Positions 46,442-58,722 of a stretch of DNA of 64,000 bases are shown piece after piece. The position numbers and the translations under genes are program-made. The DNA comes from Nephrocerus scutellatus (lineage: Eukaryota > Arthropoda > Insecta > Diptera > Pipunculidae), in assembly GCA_947095585.1 (NCBI GenBank), contig OX352764.1, positions 8,479,001 to 8,543,000 on the forward strand, written 5' to 3'. Numbering within the stretch: position 1 is the first letter of the stretch; every line of letters begins with the position of its first letter. The notes under the pieces were generated by a model. That model had not been told where the DNA came from. It was given only the letters and a program-made list of their open reading frames with translations, and made no database searches.

Positions 46442-46684
46442 CGTATTAAATAATATTCGGCGCCATAGACTTTTGCGGTCCAACGCCTAGCTTCTCGCAA
46501 CCATTTGAATTGCGCATTAACATTTTTGTACACAAATGGAAGGGACCTACAATTTAAGGCCGGATTGGAACGGTGAATTGAGAGGGTTTCCGTGACAAGT
46601 TATTACTCTCGGAACGCTTGTCACTCATTCGCGAGAGGTGGGACACCGCGAAAAATACTTTTGGTGTTACTGGGAGTCGAACCA
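46442..46684 (-). mobile_element. SINE, 5'-truncated copy with canonical B box
   Basis: On the minus strand it starts GGTTCGACTCCCAGTAACAC (a perfect pol III B box GGTTCGANTCC), then runs collinear with 52397-52628: CACGGAAA...CTCTCAATTC, CGGCCTTAAATTGTAGGTCC, CTTCC.TTTGTGT, GCGAGAAGCTAGGC and GCGCCGAATATTATT. The A box and 5' end are missing. Confidence 0.85.
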
Positions 46685-46734
46685 CTTTCATTTCATTTAT
46701 CATTTCCTCCCATTTCATTCCTTTTTCTTAAATT

Positions 46735-48310
46735 CTCTATATAACCAATGCTCGAGTTTTATTCCAAAGGATTTCAGAACAATCAGTCTTTCATCACTCC
46801 TGTTGAAGACACTGGAAATACTGATCGATATCTACATACGCACACGCATTGACAAAAGACTCCTGTCTACAGATCAGCACGCGTATTTTAAAGGCAAGTC
46901 TGAATAAAAAGCTCTACACACACTGGTACATTCTATTAAACATTCCCTTCACCACAAGGAGTACACAATGGTGGTATTTCTTAATATGGAAGGCGCTTTT
47001 AACAACGTCAACATATCTGCAATTACGGATGCAGTGTCGACTTTGAGGGTGGACGACTCGCTTGGCGAATTGATTTATCTTCTGCATACAAGTCGGAATA
47101 ATAATTCAAAGCGGGGCGTATCATCTTCCAGAAGATCTGTTTGCAGAGGAACCAACAAGGTCCCCTTCTATGGAACTTAGCGGTCAATGAGCTCTTGGTA
47201 TGCCTAAGAGGTGAGGCCTGCAGAGTAATCGCTTATGCGGGTGACGATGCTGTTACTGTCTCAGGAAAATACCCGAATACCTTAAAAGAACTCCTGCAAA
47301 ATGCTCTCAGCAAGCTAACTTGCTGGGCAGATCGCTGTGGTTTAGGGGTAATTCTGAAAAAACTGAGCTTGTCCTATTCACCAAGAAATATAAAGTTCCA
47401 CTTATTAACCCTCTTTCTATAAAAGGTATAAACTAAACATTCTCTGATAAAGCCAAGCATTTGGGTCTTATTTTGGACAGAAAGCTAAGCTGGAAACCTA
47501 TCATAAAAGAAAGAGTTCGTAAAGCCACTGTGGTACTCTTCTGATGCAAAAAGCCATTGGTAGCAGATGGGGTCTTCAACCCCATATAACTCAATGGCTA
47601 TATACAGCGGTAGTAAGACGTACTCTCCTATACGGTGTGACTGTCCTGAATTTAGTGAGGATCCCAGACAACATAGACTACAACTTCCACTCCAGATCAT
47701 TCTGGTACAAAGCCGCTTACTTGGAAGATGAACACATTAGTTTTTACACAGACGGGTCAAAAACGGATCGGCGTAGGTGTTCTCTCTCTCTCTCTCTCTC
47801 TCTCATTCTCTTCTCTTCCTAATCACTGTAGTGCTTTTCAGGCTAAAATTATGGCGATCAGTGAAGCCTTGTCTTGGCTGAAGAGAAACGTCATATCCGC
47901 CAAGGATATCCGTATATTCTCTGATATCCAAGCTGGACTGAAATCCCTGGACCCTTAACTGCCGATCGATCATCACTCGTGGGTAACTGTATGGCTGACG
48001 TAATCGCCAAGCACGGAACTACCATTCTTACCATTCTTGAATATGGTTCCATATGCATACCAATCGCTACGTTCAAACTCTTGTTAAAGCGGAATGCTAA
48101 TGTAAAAACAACCTGTAGGTGGTCAAATGAAACAACTTGCATAGCGTTAAACAGATCTGTCCAAGCTGGATCCGAAAGTGTTTGGGAGAAAAATGGGATG
48201 GGTTTGAGCTTGCACTTCGATTGGTGCAGGATCACATCGAATGCAGAGCTTTGTATTATTTCTGAACCGCTATCTAATAGCAATGATTTACTGTCATATC
48301 AGTACATCGA
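46735..48310 (+). mobile_element. I/R1-type LINE, RT through RNase H to C-terminus
   Basis: IPKDFRTISLSSLLLKTLEI, RIDKRLLSTDQHAYFKGKSE, MVVFLNMEGAFNNVNISAI (motif A; family D.EGAFDN), WNLAVNELLV, VIAYAGDDAVTVSG (motif C, YADD now YAGDD), then DRKLSWKP and LLYGV. The RNase H follows: AYLEDEHISFYTDGSKTD, an internal CT microsatellite (47785-47805), MAISEALSWLKRNVIS, DIQAGLKSL. The C-terminal part resembles 11460-11900. Confidence 0.82.
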
Positions 48311-48319
48311 AAGATACTA

Positions 48320-49510
48320 GTCTGTCTGGCTGGCTGTGGCCATTACACATGAAATCAAATCAAATCAAATTTCAAGGATGCTCATGAAAGGAAGGAGAGG
48401 TTAAAAAACAATTCAATAGACGCGTTCGAGATAGCTGAGGTCTCAGAGATGTTTTCTTTCTCCTAAGGATTGCATTCAGTCGAACAACATTATCCGCTAT
48501 CTGTCAGCCTAGGAACAAAAACTTTTACAAGTATTGACAACGTGTGGTGAGAGAGCGAATCCAAAATTATTTTTTATCAGAAAATTAAAGAAAATTTTTC
48601 GCAATCGTGTTCGAATTACTGAGGATACAGAGTATACAGAGCCCTCCGCATCTCGAACGCGCCTAATGTATAGCAAGGCAAAGAATCGTATAAAAAGGCG
48701 CTTAGTATGCTCGCTTGAAAAATGCACCAATCCCATCAATCAATTTAATTGGAATCTTAATTGTTATGACATTGAACTCCAGGAAGGAGTGGCTTTTACA
48801 CTTCTTACCATACGTTATACAGCGTACACATTGCACTACACATTACAATTACCCATTTGGCGCAAATTCCGAGTAGCACATTTCATAGATTTCGGTTTCC
48901 CACTTTCGTTCACATAAAACAGAATCCCAAAAAACCGCATCAATAGCACAGTGGCAATAAAAAACAGAGCAATGAATATCTGTTGCCTGAAAGTGTTCTG
49001 GAAGATTTTTTATACATACGAGTATATGTACCAGAAAAAAGTTTACTTGCAATCGATATTTCAGATACCGACCGGTAACCAACGTCCACCGCACTGGGCA
49101 TTGATGCCTTTTTTGCTCTTCTTCTTTAGTGCGATGCTTTTGCACAAATGGAAATGAAAATGGAATTGCAAATGGATACTAGAATAGTTTTAGCATTAAA
49201 TTGATGAGTCTAAAACTCAAGTACCTTTACCACTACACATTTGAGAGAGTGCACAGAGAATCGACTTGGTTAGGTATTATAGCATAATCTCATACCTTTG
49301 GGACAAAGTAACTTATATCCTCTTCGAATGACACCAAAATGTCCTTTATGGCATTTTGCGCAAAAAAGTCGAAAGTTACTGAACTAAAGTAATCAGATAT
49401 ATTCGTAGAGTTATCAGGGCCGACCTGATTAACCCTTATTTCTTTCTCGTTTTTTTTGTAGTAAAACACATCAAGGAACATAAAAAGGTAAAAGAAGCTA
49501 ACTTTAGATC
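48320..49510. other. unassigned stretch
   Basis: An ATCAA-type short repeat at 48352-48372. The frame at 48534-48917 is open for 127 codons, but shows no known motif and no splice context I can defend. Confidence 0.4.
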
Positions 49511-49514
49511 TTGA

Positions 49515-50290
49515 TCATATATTTGGCTTTACAACCGGTGACCGGTCCTGGCCTCCCGCAAATAATCTCTTCACCGGTCCCGATTTCGAGCCCATGTCAT
49601 CCAGTTTGGCATCTCTAAACTCTGGGCGTCCTAGTCTACGCCATCCTTCCAGTGTAGGTTTGGCCGGTCTTGCTGTCATGTTCCATAAATCCTACCGCAA
49701 AGGACTTTCCGAGCAGGATCATCTTCGCTCATGCAAAATGGTGTAGTGAGTTTTGAAACTGTAGACAGTTTTCCATCACCTGCCTAAGGGTGTAAATCCG
49801 ATCAGTTGTTGATTTGCCTGGGATGAAGCCACACTAGTATGGAACAATTATGACTTTAGTTTATGGGACTATCCTGTCTTGAAGGATAGAGGAGAAAATC
49901 TTATACGTGGTACTCAACAACGTTATACCACGATAATTGCTGCATTTTGTGATATCTCTTTTCTTATGTATTGGACACAGGATGCCTCTTCACCAGTCTT
50001 CTGGCATTGCTTCTTCCTCCCATACTTGCACTATTAGTTCATCAATTGCTTGGTGTATTGCGGGGCCTCCTGTTCTAATCAGCTCCGCTGGGCTACCATC
50101 AGATACCGGGCCTTATTATTTTGAGCCGTTTTATGGCTCTGCTAGCTTCGTTTATGCTTGGTGGCGGCAGCATAGTGTGGTCTTCGGTCATTGGTGGAGC
50201 CTCCAATTCCTCAGTAAGCTGGCCATTAAGCAACTCATGAAAGTGCTCTTCCCATCTCTTTAAGATGCCTTTGAGATTGGCGATTAGATT
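49515..50290 (-). mobile_element. RTE-type LINE, RT fingers joined to the extreme C-terminus
   Basis: From 50270: LKRWEEHFHELLNGQLTEEL, EAPPMTEDHTMLPPP, SRAIKRLK, SAELIRTGGPAIHQAIDELI, VQVWEEEAMPEDW.RGILCP, KCSNYRGITLLSTTYKIFSS, CGFIPGKSTTDRIYTLRQVM. Then at about 49740 it jumps to the 3' end (degraded RRMA..RTPRV, GTGEEI). The palm and thumb are missing, so this copy has a large internal deletion. Confidence 0.85.
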
Positions 50291-51960
50291 AGACAGCTGT
50301 AATATATATGTATGTCAGATTCTAAGTTTTGGAAGACACCATTCCCCTACCACCGCAACTCCTTGATTACTGTTATGTCAGCCTTATATTTAGACACATT
50401 TCGATAATATCATAAGACATTCCATTACAAAGTTAATAGAAAATGGGATCCAAAGGGTTAATATGTGTGATATATTCAAGACCATCAGAAGGAAACAATT
50501 TTATCCTATTTTTTCAAGTATGTGGAATTAATTTTTTATCCAGAATTTAAGAGAATAAACGACTTACGACATCTTATTTCGATAAAATGAGCTTGTCATT
50601 CCAATAAATAAACTTTGGATGGTTGCATTCTTATTTTACGCCTGGCTAAGTAGTAGGTCCACAAGTCGGATCCTGGCAGTTATTCGAAGAAAAAGAAAAA
50701 CATTTCAAAGAGCATTTAGATGACTGCTCCCGAACGTCAGTTATTTCCATTGCAATTCCAGAATTCTTCTGCATTTAATGTAATGCATTCCTCGCCCACC
50801 ACAGCTATAAGTTCTATTAAGAGTTTTATATTACTAACTAATATTGTATGAGTATAAAAAACAAAAAATAACGCAATGTCGTAGGACAAATCCCATGTCC
50901 AGACATTTTTTATCCGTTGCGCACGAATAACATTTCTGTTTATTATATTCTTTTTTTTGCTCATCCAGTCAGTAGAGTGAGCGTGAAATGTAATAAATAT
51001 TAAAGTGTTTTTCTCTCCTGTCATAAATTTGCTTTGCTGATGACATTTGTGTCCTTTACACTGTGTGGTTTTGATGTGTTTGTGTGTGCACATGTACAGG
51101 ACATTTGTGTACTGATGCGTGCAGCATCATTGACAAAAAAAGGAGGAAAAACTAAACGCATGAACGAATAACAACAGCAAAGTTTGCGATGAGTACGGAT
51201 GGGAATAGCATTGACCGTGTTGAGTTGATGACATACATACAACCGTACACGTAGTAAAAGGTAAAGACTTTTGATCTGCACAAACCGTAAATGCTCCAGA
51301 GTACCATGCTGAACTTTCAACCACAAGGTCTCAATGAGGAAAACCAAACCTGAAATTGATAAAAAAGAGACTGCCGACTTAAAATTGTGTATTTATAAAT
51401 ATATTTATCTAATGGTGTGATAGACAAATAGATACCAAATGAATGGACATGAGTGCATAGATATGATTAAGAGTTTTGATGGTCAACGGTGATACTAATT
51501 TCGTTCGCACAGGCACGTCAGATTTAGGAGTTGCAACTGCTGAATAATGTCAATCTTCTTGGTTTTTTTACTTTAAAATTGTTCCTTGTAGAGAGCAATA
51601 TATACAAAATTTACGGTACCACAAGGCAGTGCATTGGGACCTGTGTTATACTTGTTGTATACAGCTGATTTACCAACAACTGAAAAGTTCACTATTTCAA
51701 CTTTTGCTGACACAGTTGTTAAGTTTTCACTCAAAAATCTTAAACTGCATCAAGAAAGCTACAAAATCATTTGTACAAAATCGATAATTGGCTAAAAAAG
51801 TGCCGGATACGCGCCAATGAAGGCAAATCAACACATATAACTTTCACACTAAATAAACGTACATGTCCGGCAGTGAAGCTAATAAATGTCAACAAATGAA
51901 TGTCAAGTATTTGGTTCTTAATCTTGATAGAAGCTCGACATTGAAAAAGTAATTTCAGCT

Positions 51961-52301
51961 CTCTAGGTCGTGTGAAACCTAAAAAAACGAGAAAATGGTG
52001 CGATTTTGACTTAGACACTCAAAAAAATGTAACCCATCAAACGCTCTACACGTGTCACACAACACGCGGCACGCAACACGCGTCATACTCGGAATATAAA
52101 AAATGCTATTTTGGACTAAGACACAAAATTTCAGCTCTCTAGGTCTTGTGGAAGGCAGTTAAAAAGGACCTCAAAGTGGTCGAAAATCAGACAAAAAAGG
52201 GTCAAGTTAAGTTAAATAAGGGGGGCGGGGGTATCTCAAGGTGGGTATTAAAGGCTATTGTTGGTCAAATGGGGGGAGGGGGCAGCTTGGCAACGTTGGG
52301 T
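51961..52301. mobile_element. 341-bp unclassified insertion in the Jockey LINE
   Basis: Bounded by a 9-bp direct repeat ATTTCAGCT (51952-51960 and 52302-52310), with a third copy inside at 52128-52136 followed by the same CTCTAGGTC as the left boundary. The first half holds an ACACG/GCACGC-rich stretch and the second half is G-rich. No ORF. Confidence 0.45.
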
Positions 52302-52342
52302 ATTTCAGCTAGTTTAAGATAAAATTGTCTAAATTGTACTGA

Positions 52343-52628
52343 TGGGCGCCGTGGCTCAGTGGAAATGCGCATATGGCTACTGAGCAGGAGGTTCGTGTTT
52401 CGAATCCGAGTAACACCAAAAGTGTTTTTCACGGTTTCCCACAAACTAACAAACAAACGTTCCGAGAGTAATAACTTGTCACGGAAAGCTTCTCAATTCG
52501 CCGTTCGGATCCGGCCTTAAATTGTAGGTCCCTTCCTTTTGTGTCCACAAAGTATGCATGCACAACACAAATGGTCGCGAGAAGCTAGGCCTTGGACCGC
52601 AATGGTCTGTCGCGCCGAATATTATTAT
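52343..52628 (+). mobile_element. tRNA-derived SINE, full-length copy with 12-bp target-site duplication
   Basis: The element starts TGGGCGCCGTGGCTCAGTGG, with an A box TGGCTCAGTGG (52352-52362) and a B box GTTTCGAATCC (52397-52407), as in a tRNA gene promoter. A ~210-bp tRNA-unrelated body and a short AATATTATT tail follow. It is flanked by AAATTGTACTGA (52331-52342) and AAATCGTACTGA (52629-52640), 11 of 12 identical, and the flanking Jockey frame continues across it. It would be transcribed by RNA polymerase III and mobilised by a partner LINE; that is established for SINEs in general, inferred here. Confidence 0.88.
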
Positions 52629-52929
52629 AAATCGTACTGACTGTTTGGAAGAACATCAAAACTCTCTCTAGACTGCAAGGTCCTCCTATAGAAAGCGATC
52701 CCAATCCCCATATGGACATATGGTATTTAACTTTATGGGGCTCAACTATAGATATTGTGCAAATAACGCAAGCAAAAACACTTCGCAGCATTACAAATGC
52801 ACTGTGGTATATTCGAAGTCTGCATTACCAATTGAAACTGGAATCACATCCAAACGAATTAGCGGCAGGCAGCCAAAATATAAACAGCTTCGCAGAGTAG
52901 ATTCCAGAACCTAGATTTAATGTATTATT

Positions 52930-54050
52930 AATAAATATAATTTTATTTCACGCATGTTGCACTAACAAATTCAAATGATTCAATTAATTAGTAATAATTA
53001 TAACGCATAAACTAATATAATAAGCATTAACATAGGTTAAGACTTTAGATAATATATTTTATAAGGGAGGATTTGCTATAACCATAACCATCCTCCATCT
53101 GCCATTAGTATACAGTGAAAATTGGTTGGTAAATGTGAGTTTCCATAAATAACAACCACAACCGCACAAATTTATTTTATTTATTTATATGAATAGATGT
53201 AATACTTCATAAATGAACTAAAATTCTACACATACCTACTAGGCGGTGTAACAATGCAAATGCGGTCACTTCCAAGCTCTTAGTTTACCTCTGCCTATAC
53301 AATTTTAGCTGAACAACTATTACTAAATTTGTCCTGGCATTATCAATGGAACACTCACGTGGTTGTTTTTTTTTGTTCACAATATTCATGCAAAACCATC
53401 TACATAAAACTGACCCATTGTTATTTTATATGATTCTTTCCATACGCACAGAGGATGATTCTTTTAGGTGAAGGTGACGAGTAAGTAAGAAATTTATAAA
53501 AAAAAGGTTTATGCTTGCAGTGTAATTTTTTCTCTCATATGGTCATAAACACAATGAATAGAATGAATACAATGATCGTTATTATTTTCATTGTGCTGAG
53601 GATAACAATGGAGGAGGAGCAAAACCAAAATTAATGAGATTATTCATTTTTTTAAGTTTTCATTTAACATCCAAATAAATGGGAACATAAATTCTGTTGG
53701 CAAATGCCATCATTTACCGAGATGGCATCACTAGTTTGTTGATATGTTGATTTTTTCAGAATTTGCGAGAACGAGAAATAAGTACGATAACCAAAAATGG
53801 CAACGACTGGTTTGATGATAAATATTAGCGAGTGACCTTAACAATTTTTACTACCGGTCAAAGCAGATCAAGGGAAATGTTGAGAGCTCAGAAAAAATTA
53901 AAAAAGACTCTTCAGGCGAGAGGAGTAGTCACGTTTCAAAGCTCCCACAATACAGCTCAGACTAAATTACAAACTTACCCAGCCTTAGAAAGGCGATCGA
54001 AAAATGTGTCAAGTTACTATTAAATTACACAAGACAGACTTAAAGGGCGC
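52930..54050. other. AT-rich stretch after the Jockey LINE
   Basis: No motif recognised. 53832-54020 is open but featureless. Confidence 0.4.
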
Positions 54051-54054
54051 AATG

Positions 54055-54450
54055 GTATGCCGACTCAGAATCCGAGATTTCTGGTTGGTACACTGACGGG
54101 TCTAAAATGAAATCTGGAGTGGGTGCTGGTGTCTTTGGACCAAATAAATACCAAAATATCTATACCACTTGGTAAAATAGTGATCTGTTTAAAAATTTCG
54201 TACCAGATCTCAATCACTTTTTATTCATACAGCCAGGCTCAGGTGGATTCAAGCTGGTCAGATGTTGACGCGCTGCAATCCATGGCCAAATGCACCAATA
54301 TTAAGTCAACCACAAAGCGATTGCTGGAAATGAAACTGTGGATAAAATAGCAAGTGTTAGCTCATCCACCACTTTTCGTACACGGAACTCTGCTGTGAAG
54401 TTAATCCTAGGAAGCACAGCGTTTTTAGTCTCTTTAGGAGAAAACCCCAT
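54055..54450 (+). mobile_element. I/R1-type LINE, RNase H fragment
   Basis: SESEISGWYTDGSKMKSGVG, AGVFGP (first acidic site), then degraded NHKAIAGNETVDKIA (the GH.GI.GNE.AD block) and TTFRTRNSAVK. About 100 bases between these sites have been lost or scrambled. Confidence 0.7.
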
Positions 54451-55334
54451 GACTTACACAATCTAGGATATTCAAGCTATATTCCATTAAGGAAAAAACT
54501 GTTATTTGTGTAAGGAGCGTCTTAGTAGTTTGTAGCTAAGCCAAAGTTCTTCATCACAAATCGTACAGTTAGAACAAATACCACCACTTGTGCACAGCAC
54601 AGCAGCCGAATCGGCTAGGCTACAGAGACAGACTGCAGTCCGACCGTGTCACCGAGTCATAGATTCTTGAATAACCGGATCACAGGGGGATTTTTTTTTT
54701 AAGGAAAATATCACATAAACATGAAAGTAAAACCAACGAATAGTGCTATGATGTTATTTTGCTATGTTAGTTAGACTACAGCCTACCGTCTACCGTCTGA
54801 ACGTCTTTCCGAGTATGGGTTCAAGCCGTCCCACACAAGATAATTGTTTTATTGCAGAAAAACAAAACAAAACTCGCGGGCGGTTGGATTGGGAATTAAA
54901 ATCAAATATAGACTATAGAAACCGAGCAATAAAAACGATTGCATAAAGTGTTATTTTTATTTTAAATACCACCGATGTAATTCCCAATCGGCATTTGAAA
55001 GAATAGCATGATATTGCATGGAAAAATGCCTTATTGTAAATACGTCGGGCCCCTATTGTTGAGCCGACACTTATTAATAATAGTTATAAGTTTAGTTTTA
55101 AGTCAAAAATTGTTTATTACTTAAATTTTTAATAAATTATCTTAATCTAATCTTGATGTATGAAGCTATACCGACTACAGTGGACGTCGTGTACGTCACC
55201 CACTGATACTATTCAGAACACTTGCTTCAAGCTGAAGTTTATTTTGTTTTGTTCTTCCATGGTACCGTGGACGTTGCGTTCGAATTATCGTCGCCAATTG
55301 ATGGCATTCAAAACACTTCTTTTGTTCTCCTTTA

Positions 55335-55590
55335 GTCGAAGGATGACCATAGCATTCTTGATATGGCATTGTTAGTCCACCTAAGTTGTAATTTAGTAGT
55401 GAAGAAGGAGAGAATTTGTTCCTTTTCTGAGTTCATTGGACAGCTAGCTCTTTGCATTTAGCCAAAGACAGAGTGACACCCTTTTTTGCCATTTTATCCA
55501 CTCTGCCGTTCCCGTTTGTGCCCTGGAATCCATACTATGGTAATATGCAGGACTTGGCTAATCAAAGCCAAATCTTCTTCTTCTTCTCTT
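55335..55590 (-). mobile_element. I/R1-type LINE, RNase H end, copy a
   Basis: On the minus strand WIPGHKRERQSG.NGK (family WVPGH.GI.GNE.AD) leads into AKKGVTLSLAKCKELAVQ. It is near-parallel to 57495-57740, same orientation, 2.15 kb away. Confidence 0.65.
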
Positions 55591-56773
55591 CTTATATGTA
55601 ACAAATTTTACCTCCAATTACGTTGACTTTTGTAGTCCAGTGGAGTTGTATTCGAAACACTGTCGCCAGTCGCCACTACGCTACTTCGACCCTCTTTGTT
55701 GACATAACCTAATTATGTTTTGTGTCGTTAGATTAATTCATAAAATTTATCATCAAGTATCATCGGTATTAAATAGATGGACAAACGTTTTCGTAGCTTC
55801 ATTTGACGTTAATTAATTAATATCGTTAGTAATAAGGTACAAATTATTACAGTATTACATTAGACAATGTCAGAAGTATGAAGTATTCCTAAGCACTGAA
55901 CAGATTTTAATTAACAGTTCAACAGCTCCTGTCCATCGATAGTTATAACTGAAATAGATTGCAATAATTGATTGATACATACGCAGATAATACATCAACT
56001 AAATTATAAAGTGCAATTCACTAGTGAATCTCATCATAGAATTCCGCTACATTGAATACATTCCATTTATATCACTCGTGGTATAAAAATAAACAAATTG
56101 TTAATCTGACAAGAGTTCACTTCACTTGAAAAAATGATTTAATTGCGTTCATGTAATTAGTGCTTCATTTTACTGATTTAACATAATATTCAATTATTCG
56201 CCAACTCACATCGTGCCAACTAGCTGAGAGCCGATATGGCTGAATTCACCAAGAGGATGGATGCATCACATTGCACATCCACCTGACCTGACCTCTGACA
56301 ATGGAACTGTGTTAAGGATTTTGTAATTGCAAATTTTTCTCGATGGAATTTCTTTTTTCCAGTCCTACCTACATACATGATATTTATATAATTGGCAATT
56401 TGATCCTTTTTGAGAAAAACAAAGAGCGCATACGGATATTGTTAACAAAATTGAATTAAGGCAATAACGAAGCAGTTAATGAAATTACAACTACGTGTAA
56501 TTACTCATACATACAAGCGTAAAAATGTTTGAAATTGTTTTAACTTTTTTTTGTGTAGACAGTTTTGTAAAAGTTCTCTTTTATGTATCTACTGTTGGAA
56601 AATTGTTCATAGATTTTCGCCAGCAGTCGGTTTAATACCAACTTTGCCATGGGATGCATGCAGAGAGATTTTTATTTGAAGTTGTCGTCGACTTTTAAGA
56701 CCCTTTGACTTGTTTGTGTCAATTACATTTTTCACATTCATTCAAAGACTCGTTTTGTTTTGTATTTTTATAG

Positions 56774-57011
56774 AATTGTTAATTCTGTAGCTCTTCTGGC
56801 TCTGCTGCTCTATGACTATGTCAATAAATCCTATTGCAAGGAAATTGCAGTAAAGGATCATCTTTGCTACAACTACAGTCTACTGGACATAGTTGCAATT
56901 TGCACATCGCGCTTAAATTTTATCAAGCCTTGTAGAGCTAAGTGTCCAGAATGGTTCTTCTTCACATATGCGGCCTACGCAAGCCTTTTATCACAAATTA
57001 AAAAGCTATAG
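56774..57011 (+). other. open stretch after an acceptor-like site, unassigned
   Basis: After TTTTTATAG (ending 56773) a frame of 79 codons runs to TAG at 57009-57011 with seven cysteines (CKE, HLCYNY, AICTSR, PCRAKCPEW). Codon choice is AT-rich and there is no polyadenylation signal close by. It might be a terminal exon of an unseen gene, an unrecognised TE piece, or chance. Confidence 0.2.
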
Positions 57012-57254
57012 GTTCGCGAGTGTTTTTTTGTGAGCACTTATTGGAAAATATTACCTTACACAATAACTGCTTAGATGTCTTGCCTTTTTCAGGAGAACCT
57101 TCCCACTCATTTCACCCATATGACTCATAACTTAACTAAAGGGCTTTGACAATTAAAGAGATAGGAAGGTGGATTGAGTGGTGGACCACGCTGCACTTGC
57201 GAGGTCTTCAATTAGCGCTTAGTGCAATAGATATTTTAATGGTTTTTAAATTCA

Positions 57255-57960
57255 GCCTGTAGCTTTTAAATTCGAGATCAATTCGATGATCTTGTACTCA
57301 AAGAACTCTTTCTGGTCGGCAAAAAGAAGTAAAGTGTGGTGTCTTAAACCTCTTAGGTCCGTACATTTACAAAGATAGTGGACGAGAGTTTCTATCTTAT
57401 TTGAATTTTTACATTTTCTACAAAAGTGGAATGCGGTATACCCAGCTTAGCAGCATGGCTGCCCACTGGTGAGTAACCTTTGCTGATAGCCACAAGTATT
57501 CATTTGTTCTCCTTTAGTCGAAGGATGGCTATGGCATTTTTGACATAATACAGTTAGTCCATCTTAGTTGTGACTTAGTAGTGAAGCAGGAGAGAATTTG
57601 TTCTTTGTCTGAGCTCATTGGACAGCTAACTCTTTCCATTTAGCCAATAACAAATTGACGCCCTTTTTTGCTATTTCATCCACTCTGCGCCCTGGATCCC
57701 ATACTATGGTAACATCCAGGGTTTGGCTAATCAAAGCCAAAACTTCTTGGCATTGTCTTGTATCGTTTCGAGTTGATGATGGTCGGATGAATTGCTTTTA
57801 AAACAGATTGGCAATCCACATATATTCCAAACCTTCTTCTGCAGTAACGCACCACTGCCCGGAATTCTATGTTAGTCTTCCAGCTGAGCTGTCTTCTTAA
57901 GACCAATGACTTTAAAACACATTCTCTGTTAGTATCCTGGTCCTGTTTTCGTGCGATAAA
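57255..57960 (-). mobile_element. I/R1-type LINE, RNase H end and zinc block, copy b
   Basis: From 57900 on the minus strand: degraded EFRAVV, DCQSVLK (aspartate site), SQTLDVTIVWDPGRRVDEI, AKKGVNLLLAKWKELAV, then FHFCRKCKN and ETLVHYLCKCTDLRGLRHHT, the CCHC-type C-terminal block, and FFEYKIIELISNLKATG. One or two stops interrupt it. The region shared with copy a (55335-55590) ends about 57495. Confidence 0.75.
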
Positions 57961-58493
57961 GGCAACCTGTCTTCCGCAGAGGGATCTTTCCCCAAAAATT
58001 TAGCAATTGGTAATACATTAGTTAGATTATGGTTCATGTTAAGGTTGGTGCACAGGTTTTCGACACAAAAATTTTTTTGTCTAATGAATCGTTAATAGAT
58101 TCTGAATTATATGCTGGTGTCTTTGAACCAAACACCGTAGGCATGATGCCTCCTCATAATGAGTTAAACTTACAAGCGGTTACATTTCAAATAATCGAAT
58201 ACATCTTACAGCCTAAAAGTATGCTACTTTAAAGTGCTTAATTCTAATTCAGTGCCTACTGTTAGTATGCAGTATGTACAATGCAACACTATTCGCGCGA
58301 TTAGCTACTTTTCCTAATACTATCATAGGCGGCTTTAAAGTCTAGGAAACGATAATGTAGTAAGTTTTGAAACTCAACGCCAGGTTAATATGGGACCGGT
58401 GAAGGTAGAAAAGATTTTAATATCTGCTGCACATAACAAAACCTCAGGTTTATTTCAAGATCATCTTATGTAGAACTAACCACTGGTATCGTA

Positions 58494-58722
58494 TAATATA
58501 TTTTGGCGCAACAGACCGTTGTGTTCTAGTGCCTAGCTTCTCCTGACCATTCATGTTGTGCGTGTTATATCTTTGCACACAAATGGAAGGGGCCTATAAT
58601 TGCAGTAAGTAAAACAATTTAATAAAAAGCCAATAGCCAAAAGGCTATTTAAGAAGTTTGCCATTACATCTTGGACGTTTTTCATACATTCGCAAGAGGT
58701 GGTATCGCATACAGAGTAATCA
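58494..58722 (-). mobile_element. SINE, diverged copy
   Basis: On the minus strand: CACCTCTTGCGAATGTATGA, a gap, then GGCCCCTTCCATTTGTGTGC, ATGGTCAGGAGAAGCTAGGC and TCTGTTGCGCC.AAATAT, in the same order as 52343-52628. An ~80-bp central part is replaced by unrelated A/T-rich sequence. Confidence 0.65.

Larger units (their letters stand above)
51585..52925 (+). mobile_element. Jockey-clade LINE, RT palm to C-terminus, hosting two insertions
   Basis: IYKFTVPQGSALGPVLYLLY, TADLPTTEKFTISTFADT (FADD with one D lost), KCRIRANEGKSTHITFTLNK and RTCPAVKLINV are canonical Jockey/TART-like blocks. The order resumes at 52305-52342 (KIKLSKLY) and 52641 onward (LFGRTSKLSLDCKVLL, PIWTYGI, KTLRSITNALWYI, SHPNELA). 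The gaps are filled by 51961-52301 and by the SINE at 52343-52628. Confidence 0.82.

Noticed and set aside
48534..48917. 127-codon plus-strand frame as a gene
   Set aside because: No homology I recognise and no promoter, splice or polyadenylation support; the antisense is also partly open.
52343..52415. Candidate tRNA gene (A and B boxes)
   Set aside because: There is no closing acceptor stem, the B box region holds an insertion, and the sequence continues into a repeat body shared by other copies and flanked by a target-site duplication: it is a SINE head.
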